From Oligoflexia bacterium (GTDB lineage: Bacteria; Bdellovibrionota; UBA1018), in the NCBI GenBank assembly GCA_031292385.1, contig JARLHE010000002.1, positions 1 through 57,756 on the forward strand: DNA of 57,756 bases. Reading direction: 5' to 3'. A program made the translations under genes and the position numbers. Shown here piece after piece: positions 52,645 through 57,756 of this stretch. Position 1 is the stretch's first letter. The number at the start of each line of letters is the position of its first letter. Below the pieces are notes generated by a model. It did no database searches, was not told where the DNA came from, and saw nothing but the letters and a program-made list of their open reading frames with translations.

Positions 52645-52972
52645 GCAGGGTATCGACCTCGATCGGTTTTTTAACGAAGGCTTTGATATTCTCGATTTTG
52701 GCCCGGTCTCCGGCCGCGCTGAACACGATGACCGGAACGTCTGAAACGTTTATATCCTTTTGCTTAACCTCGAGAAATTCCCATCCGGTCATGACCGGCA
52801 TCATCAAATCCAGGAGGATGAGCGAAGGTTTTTTGATTTTGGCCAAAGTATCTAGAGCCTGTTGGCCGTTGCTCGCCGGAACGACGGAATAGCCCTCCAA
52901 TTCGAGAACCTCTTGCAAGGTATTCCGAATGTCATCATCATCTTCCACGAGTAGAACTGTTCTGGTTCCCAT
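52610..52972 (-). CDS. Single-domain response regulator (CheY-like)
   Basis: A 120-residue stand-alone receiver: acidic pocket VEDDDD (10-14), phospho-acceptor D55 in LLDLMMP, S85 and K102. No output domain, so it acts as a phospho-relay intermediate or by protein binding. There is no adjacent kinase; the PAS kinase at 46408-47682 is one possible partner. The last 35 bases overlap the methyltransferase gene. Confidence 0.87.
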   Translation of the reverse strand: MGTRTVLLVEDDDDIRNTLQEVLELEGYSVVPASNGQQALDTLAKIKKPSLILLDLMMPVMTGWEFLEVKQKDINVSDVPVIVFSAAGDRAKIENIKAFVKKPIEVDTLLNLIELHALHA

Positions 52973-53090
52973 TAGTGAGCTTTCTTTGCCCCTATTGGTA
53001 GCAAAAGTGGACCATTAAAACAACACTATGGACCCGGCGCCTCACCCATGGTACGTCCGTGATTCCCAACGTTTTTTCTCTATCGACACG

Positions 53091-54761
53091 TCAACCAGTC
53101 GATTTTGTTGCGGAGAGGTGGGTGAGTGGTTGAAACCGCACGCTTGGAAAGCGTGTTATGGGTAACACCATACGAGGGTTCGAATCCCTCCTTCTCCGCC
53201 ATTTTTGATCTTGTCGCATTTCGCTCAATGTCCTGAGCGGTTTAATGATTTTATATCGGACAGTTACCCCATCTAAAACCCGGTTCGATAGTAGCTTATC
53301 TAGCAGTAACCGCCGTTCCTCGGTCGTCATGATTTTCCATAATGATTCTGCATTTGTAGCGAGTTCGATAATGGATTCGACGGTTTCAAGGGCAGTGTCG
53401 TTAATTGTGAGTTGTGCTTGTTTCATCATGCTCGTGTATTGGCGTTGCTCATCCTGCAAACGCTTGCGTTGATGATTGTATGTTTCAAGATCAATCGAGC
53501 CCGACGCAAAGAGGTCGTAAGCGCGGTCCTCGCGCTCCTTGACGGCATTGAACGCGGCCTCGAAACGGTCAAGATCGTCTTTCACTGCCCGCCGCATTTT
53601 CACCAATGTCTCATTCACGGCCTTGAGCAATTCGTCGCGGAAATCCTCGTTGATTGTGATTTCCCGAGCCACGCCCGCAAATTGGTCCATGATCGAATCC
53701 TCGACGACGGCCAACCCCTTGAGGCTAGGGTGGACGTGCTTGCCGTTTGAACAACGATAATACCGATAGGTCTTTGTCTCGCCCGTGGCTTTGATTCTTT
53801 TGGTCTTGGGGTCAAAGGTAATATCGCAGCCGCAATCGGGGTCGCCGCATTTCATCCAACCGCTGCCAAAAAGAACGTCGGGGTTTCTCCGATACGGCGT
53901 TTTGATGCCGAAAGTCTCTTGAACTTTCCAAAAGAGGGCAGCCGGAATAATGCGCTCATGCTTGCCCGTGTACTCGACGTCATGCCAAACGAATCGACCA
54001 TCGTAAAAAATATTTTTCAACCGACGCTCAATCGAGCCGATGGGATATTTCTTGATTTCGTCGGGCGGCACCAACCCCTCGCCAATAACGCGGATTCGGA
54101 TTTCGCGCAAAGACGGGGTCGGGGTTTCGGCCCGGATTTCAAATTCGCGCTGCACGCGCTTGACGATTTGTGCATTTGGGTTGGGCACGATGATTGAACC
54201 GCGCCGACGCTCGAAACCCTTATCCGATTTCAATTTTTGATTGATGTAACCCGTGACCGGGCAGTTGCCGGGCCAATGTCCGCTTTCGGCTTTGATTTGC
54301 GTTGCCTTTCTTACTTTGCTGCTCAAATCGCGGCTGTAATGTTTGTTTTGAACGGCGTGGTAATCACGCATCAAGAAATCCGTGTCCGGGCTGTTCTTGT
54401 GCAAGATTTTTCCGTCGGCGACATAATGCAGAACTATCTTGCCCTCGCGGACTAAAACCTCGTTGCTTTCGTTGTCTGTCAGGTTGCGAGTTTCGCGGTC
54501 GTACTTGTGAAAAAGAATGTGCTGAATGTTTTGTTTCAACGCTTTTTTCAAAGACTCGCCGTATTTTTTGCGTAACCCTGTCTTACTTGCGCTTTCAACG
54601 ATTTGAACGGCCTCAATCAATTCGAGCCCGTTGCGGCGACAATAATCCTCGCACTCACGCTTTTGAGTCAGCCAAGACGTATTGCCCTCTTGCCCAAGGC
54701 TGCTTACTCTGAGCGGCGCAATTGCCTTTCTATTTTTTCCAATCCATTCAATATCGCCCAT
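53091..54761 (-). CDS. Large serine recombinase (integrase)
   Basis: A 556-residue serine integrase: N-terminal resolvase domain with catalytic Ser20 in LRVSS and the YDRETRN segment, a recombinase domain (about 180-280), a zinc ribbon (CGDPDCGC with YRYYRC) and a C-terminal coiled coil (KEREDRAYDLF region). The last 36 residues (from WRRRRDSNPR on) are encoded by the complement of tRNA-Ser and chromosomal flank, so they are not native element sequence. I prefer the ATG at 54761 (AGG upstream). A TTG at 54857 overlaps the stop of the small upstream gene by 7 bases and is an alternative. Confidence 0.87.
   Translation of the reverse strand: MGDIEWIGKNRKAIAPLRVSSLGQEGNTSWLTQKRECEDYCRRNGLELIEAVQIVESASKTGLRKKYGESLKKALKQNIQHILFHKYDRETRNLTDNESNEVLVREGKIVLHYVADGKILHKNSPDTDFLMRDYHAVQNKHYSRDLSSKVRKATQIKAESGHWPGNCPVTGYINQKLKSDKGFERRRGSIIVPNPNAQIVKRVQREFEIRAETPTPSLREIRIRVIGEGLVPPDEIKKYPIGSIERRLKNIFYDGRFVWHDVEYTGKHERIIPAALFWKVQETFGIKTPYRRNPDVLFGSGWMKCGDPDCGCDITFDPKTKRIKATGETKTYRYYRCSNGKHVHPSLKGLAVVEDSIMDQFAGVAREITINEDFRDELLKAVNETLVKMRRAVKDDLDRFEAAFNAVKEREDRAYDLFASGSIDLETYNHQRKRLQDEQRQYTSMMKQAQLTINDTALETVESIIELATNAESLWKIMTTEERRLLLDKLLSNRVLDGVTVRYKIIKPLRTLSEMRQDQKWRRRRDSNPRMVLPITRFPSVRFQPLTHLSATKSTG
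53112..53201 (+). tRNA. tRNA-Ser(GGA)
   Basis: A 90-base tRNA including an encoded CCA (53199-53201). The acceptor stem GGAGAGG pairs with CTTCTCC, with one G-T pair. The anticodon loop TTGGAAA gives GGA, reading UCC/UCU serine codons. The variable arm is long (class II, as expected for serine tRNA), and GGTTCGAATCC is the T-arm. It is the chromosomal attachment site of the element that follows, and its complement is read as the tail of the recombinase gene. Confidence 0.95.
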
Positions 54762-54850
54762 AACAACCTGCCGCTCTTGTAAGCCACTTTGCCCGAAAAC
54801 ACCATAACTGCTCGGTTCGATAGTGTCTCGTTGTGTGGTCTTTACCGTAT

Positions 54851-55090
54851 TTACCAATCAATCAAGCCTTGTGCTCGGCCACGGTCACGGACCTTGATGA
54901 GTAACCGAAATACATCAAAGCCCCTCTCGGCCTCGTCCGTCGTGTATTGGGGCAACCGAGGATGGGGCTCATCGCCCGCGCGGGGTGGGTTCGACGGGGC
55001 CACAGTCCCGGCTGCCCCATCGGGCTCAACTCCTCGCGCCCCATCACCAAGAATCCGTTCGGTCTCGCTATTGGAGTCAGGGCCAAGCAT
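54851..55090 (-). CDS. Small element-encoded protein
   Basis: A 79-residue frame (starting MLGPDSNSETERIL) with a Gly/Pro-rich middle and an amphipathic, charged C terminus (DEAERGFDVFRLLIKVRDRG). GGGGG lies 4 bases before the ATG. It ends 7 bases inside the TTG alternative start of the recombinase, so translational coupling is plausible, as for recombination directionality factors. That role is a guess from position only. A longer start at 55144 exists, but its extra residues come from the inverted repeat. Confidence 0.5.
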   Translation of the reverse strand: MLGPDSNSETERILGDGARGVEPDGAAGTVAPSNPPRAGDEPHPRLPQYTTDEAERGFDVFRLLIKVRDRGRAQGLIDW

Positions 55091-55129
55091 ATAGCCCCCA
55101 ACGAAAAGCGACACCAAACCAAAGGGAGG

Positions 55130-55247
55130 CGACACACATGGCACGCGTCCGCTCTACTGCTTTCTTTTTTTTCTCTTTTTTTACTTCTTTCTCCAATAAG
55201 AATGGAGAATTTGAGCATAGTAGGAAAATAGAGTGCCATGTGTGTCG
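55130..55247. repeat. 15-bp perfect inverted repeat in the element
   Basis: CGACACACATGGCAC (55130-55144) and its exact complement GTGCCATGTGTGTCG (55233-55247) flank 88 bases with a long T-rich tract (55162-55190) and an inner TTCTCC/GGAGAA hairpin. It lies between the primase stop and the small gene, so it would form a stem-loop in the minus-strand mRNA. Possible roles: replication origin or primase target, transcription attenuator, or termini of a tiny insertion. Confidence 0.75.
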
Positions 55248-55255
55248 GCGCGGGT

Positions 55256-57571
55256 TCATAAAAAAGTTTTCGCCTCGTCATCAATGAGGCAAATCCCGCT
55301 CCATTCCCGCGCTCGCATCCCATCCGGTTGCCGTTTAGCATTTGGCGAAAGTAAAACGTCGGGGAATCTCTTGCGCACTTCTCTTGAAAATTGAGGTTGA
55401 CCAAGTGGCTTGCTATTCTGACTTTCCATCCAACACGAATAACGTCGATAAAGATGCGTCGCCGATATTGATTTGCCAGACCGTAAAGAGCAATTTTCAT
55501 CGAGAAACGTCGCTGCCGGATTCGCCTCAGCCTGATACTCCTTACATAACTCAACACTCGATTTTGGTGCGGTGAAACGCTCATTTTCATTGAGTCGAAC
55601 AAGCCCGCGAATCGCCCAATTCAACACGCCCGGCAGCTCGCCGGATGATTCCCACCAACTTGAATCAGTAAGACGCTTATCTTGCTCGGCGGGATTGAGA
55701 ATTTGAACCTTAAAAGGAATTGGCATCATGCGCCGCCAAAGAGCCCCGGTGCGGTCTCTGAATCGAGGCAAGACATTAGTAGCAAAAGTAAGCCGCGCGG
55801 TCGCTTTCATTTCAAAGGCGTCCTTGTGCTTGCGCTCAACGGTCATCACACCGCCCGCACTTAAATCCTTGAGCACACCCTCGGCGACCTTATCGGTCTC
55901 ACCAATTTCCTCGACGATATTGGCAAGTCTACCGACCATAGCTGTAAGGGAAAATGTCCTCGTCGGGTCAAACTGCTCTAACCCAACCGCTGAAAAATTC
56001 TCGCGACCAAGTAAAGAACGGAGCACTGTACAAACCACGCTTTTTCCGTTCGCACCCTCGCCGACGAAAAGCACAAACTTGTGATGTTGGGTGTCGAACG
56101 TGAGGTTATAGCCAAACCATTCTTGCAAGAGCCGTCTAAGGTCACGGTCGGGCAATACCCTTTTCAAGACCTTGATCCAAGTTGGACAAGTCGCCTCAGG
56201 GTCAAAGTCAAACGGCAGACAACTCGTTGAAAAGAAATCAGGGGTATGCGGGACTAGGAAATCCGTGTTATCCGAAACGGCCTTTTCTAAATCGAGAATC
56301 CCATTTCTCATCGAAATAAGACGTGCGCTCTGTTTGTCCGGTTGACTTAAGAACGACGGGATTGAAACCGATTCGGGCACCAAGGTTTTGCCCTCAAGGT
56401 TTGCGACGACGTTATTTGCAAAGCTGAGGATCGCGTACTTTCTCGTTGATGCGGAGTTTCGGAGAAAAGCAACAACATTGGCGCGTAAATCCGATTGTGA
56501 AACCTTGACGTATCGGTTTTCATCATATCGGTAAAAGTCGCCCTTGTGAAAACGCAACTTGAGAAATGTGCCGTCATCAAGGTTTCGATCAACAAGATAG
56601 TGGTCGGCGATTTCAGCCGCGCTATACTTTTTCTTTGGCGTGATAAAGTAACTTACAAATGGCGACGATCGGTGTTGCTCCGTTTGACGTCGCAACATTT
56701 CATCGGCAATTCCTATTTCCTCGTTTGCTCGGTGGCAATAGTCGTGCGCCACTGTTTTTATTGAATCCGGGGAAATGCCGCATCCAAGCCCCTCGCGAAT
56801 CAAAAGCAGCAATGTGCTATTCCTGCCCCCGAGCGGATTGTCGCCCCCCTCTTGGATTGGCAGTGATGACACCCAGTCAGCGAATTTTTCACAACCGGCG
56901 GACGGCGCAATCCCGCTGTCGTCCTTATCTTTCGATTTATCGACCTTTTGCGGAAAGGCCGCAAAGATTTCCTCAATCGTGTATTTGGCGTTTGACCGCG
57001 ATTTTATTCTTACAAGAAAGGGGTCGTGTGGGTCTTTCAAGTGAAAGTAACCCGCAAGACGCATCACTCTTGAGGGGTCGCATACCTTGGGGTCTGAGCT
57101 TAGTTTGTGGATGATCGCCTTTTGCGCTTTCCGAAACTCATCGACAGCGGTTTCGGATTTCACTGACCAATAGGCGTGATCGCCGTTTTTTGATTCGATA
57201 ATCAAGGTTGCCTCGATAGGCAACGTGGGTAACGGGCCGTTGTCCTTGTCAGCGAATACCGCGCGGACCGCGATGATGTTATCAGCTTTACGTCCGAGCC
57301 CGTCCGTTTCATTCACCGTAACGAAAATTCCAGCACCGAGGCGGTTGAGTCGAGTCAGAGTATCGGCGTGTTCGTCAAGTGTTCCATGTAAAACTGCCGT
57401 TAGCCCCCCGTGTGCGCCCTTGGCCTTACTGTCTGGAAATGTTTGAAACGTGAATTTGGCATCGGGCCGTGAATCAAGTGACCTAAGATGCCGACGCGCT
57501 TGTTTGAGGTCTGGCTCAAGTCGAACGCGGTCTTTTTTGGATTGTCCGTTATTGGATTTGTTACTGTTCAT
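55256..57571 (-). CDS. P4/D5-type primase-helicase
   Basis: A 771-residue replication protein. The N-terminal part (about 1-200) is a RepB/PrimPol-like primase domain with the acidic FADKDNG and LIIESKNGDHAYW segments. The D5_N region precedes an SF3 helicase with Walker A GEGANGKS (about 504-511), Walker B LANIVEEIGETDK and the sensor ATNVLPRFRDRTGALWRRM. The C terminus has a small D5_C/wHTH-like domain. Phage P4, D5-type phages and satellites use such proteins to prime and unwind their own replication. A GAGAG site precedes the ATG. A 32-codon frame ends as ATGA on this start; I do not call it. Confidence 0.9.
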   Translation of the reverse strand: MNSNKSNNGQSKKDRVRLEPDLKQARRHLRSLDSRPDAKFTFQTFPDSKAKGAHGGLTAVLHGTLDEHADTLTRLNRLGAGIFVTVNETDGLGRKADNIIAVRAVFADKDNGPLPTLPIEATLIIESKNGDHAYWSVKSETAVDEFRKAQKAIIHKLSSDPKVCDPSRVMRLAGYFHLKDPHDPFLVRIKSRSNAKYTIEEIFAAFPQKVDKSKDKDDSGIAPSAGCEKFADWVSSLPIQEGGDNPLGGRNSTLLLLIREGLGCGISPDSIKTVAHDYCHRANEEIGIADEMLRRQTEQHRSSPFVSYFITPKKKYSAAEIADHYLVDRNLDDGTFLKLRFHKGDFYRYDENRYVKVSQSDLRANVVAFLRNSASTRKYAILSFANNVVANLEGKTLVPESVSIPSFLSQPDKQSARLISMRNGILDLEKAVSDNTDFLVPHTPDFFSTSCLPFDFDPEATCPTWIKVLKRVLPDRDLRRLLQEWFGYNLTFDTQHHKFVLFVGEGANGKSVVCTVLRSLLGRENFSAVGLEQFDPTRTFSLTAMVGRLANIVEEIGETDKVAEGVLKDLSAGGVMTVERKHKDAFEMKATARLTFATNVLPRFRDRTGALWRRMMPIPFKVQILNPAEQDKRLTDSSWWESSGELPGVLNWAIRGLVRLNENERFTAPKSSVELCKEYQAEANPAATFLDENCSLRSGKSISATHLYRRYSCWMESQNSKPLGQPQFSREVRKRFPDVLLSPNAKRQPDGMRAREWSGICLIDDEAKTFL

Positions 57572-57756
57572 GTCGTTCTCTCTTTCATTGTCGAGCGGAA
57601 AGGAAGGTCAAGGGTGCCCATGAGGCGGCGGCGTAAGTGTGCCGTCACTCCCAAATGGAGCTGCATCAATGCTCGTTTTTTGTTTGCGTGTCCGGCGGGC
57701 CGAGTGTAAATTCGTGGTTATCGAGACGACGAATACAACATCGGGCCGGGCTAACG

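Larger units (their letters stand above)
53199..57756. mobile_element. Integrated element at tRNA-Ser, left part (open at the window end)
   Basis: The element starts at the tRNA-Ser 3' end, with the CCA at 53199-53201 inside or next to the attachment core. It contains a serine recombinase, a small gene, an inverted repeat and a primase-helicase, all on the minus strand. Base composition is visibly lower in GC than the chromosomal part. No capsid, tail or conjugation gene is seen. An integrative plasmid or phage satellite is likely. The right attachment site is beyond the window. Confidence 0.8.

Noticed and set aside
54862..55602. A 246-codon minus-strand frame overlapping the primase and the small element gene
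   Set aside because: It is low in protein character (Arg/Met-rich) and its first half is the shadow of the primase gene, which has clear domains.
57572..57667. A 32-codon minus-strand frame (MQLHLGVTAHL...) ending as ATGA on the primase start
   Set aside because: The overlap looks like coupling, but the frame is very short, has no ribosome site that I can see and no recognisable sequence; it is truncated by nothing and could be chance.

Overview
The window is a compact, high-GC stretch of a Gram-negative chromosome. Evidence for Gram-negative: outer-membrane-type barrels, lipoproteins, ExbB/ExbD, a lytic transglycosylase and DsbA/VKOR-type oxidative folding. The gene mix (FlhG/MinD-like ATPase next to a J-domain/HTH protein, sigma-54 regulators, HDOD and GGDEF proteins, a BMP-type nucleoside importer, secreted and cytoplasmic adenosine deaminases, a DUF222-like HNH endonuclease) suggests a delta-proteobacterium-like lineage, perhaps Bdellovibrionota/Oligoflexia. 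There is no rRNA or marker tree here, so this placement is an inference.

Layout. 1-10 kb: small Lys-rich exported protein, EF-P lysine ligase (epmA), a heterodimeric ABC exporter with an RluD-type pseudouridine synthase, a lone CpaF-type ATPase, an MFS carrier and NDH-2. 10-16 kb: one tightly overlapping minus-strand operon encoding a nucleoside-type (BMP family) ABC importer, a lipoprotein and a BKACE enzyme. 16-23 kb: a decayed sigma-54 activator-like protein, SprT-like protein, MutS2, a strongly folded non-coding stretch, a GST, a barrel-like protein and a dolichol/phytol-kinase-like membrane protein. 23-33 kb: MinD-like ATPase, J-domain/HTH fusion and a second RluD; HNH endonuclease; PgeF, OppA-like lipoprotein, VKOR-DsbA fusion, TatD, YhaM-like and YgfZ. 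34-43 kb: a 1,023-residue protease/propeller/barrel protein, secreted adenosine deaminase, lytic transglycosylase, aspartokinase, FabI, a second adenosine deaminase and a diguanylate cyclase with a sigma-54 promoter. 43-53 kb: DUF4143 ATPase with palindromic repeats upstream, an HDOD / histidine kinase / NtrC-like regulator operon, lysine 2,3-aminomutase with a lipoprotein, ExbB/ExbD, a methyltransferase and a CheY-like receiver.

53.2 kb to the window end: a lower-GC integrated element inserted at the 3' end of tRNA-Ser(GGA). It carries a large serine recombinase that reads toward the tRNA, a small upstream gene, a 15-bp inverted repeat and a P4/D5-type primase-helicase. Its far end lies outside the window.

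Recurrent themes are (i) purine nucleoside capture and deamination, (ii) beta-lysine/EF-P chemistry, (iii) sigma-54 control, and (iv) very tight gene packing, with almost every convergent gene pair overlapping at the stop codons. I see no CRISPR array, rRNA or insertion sequence.
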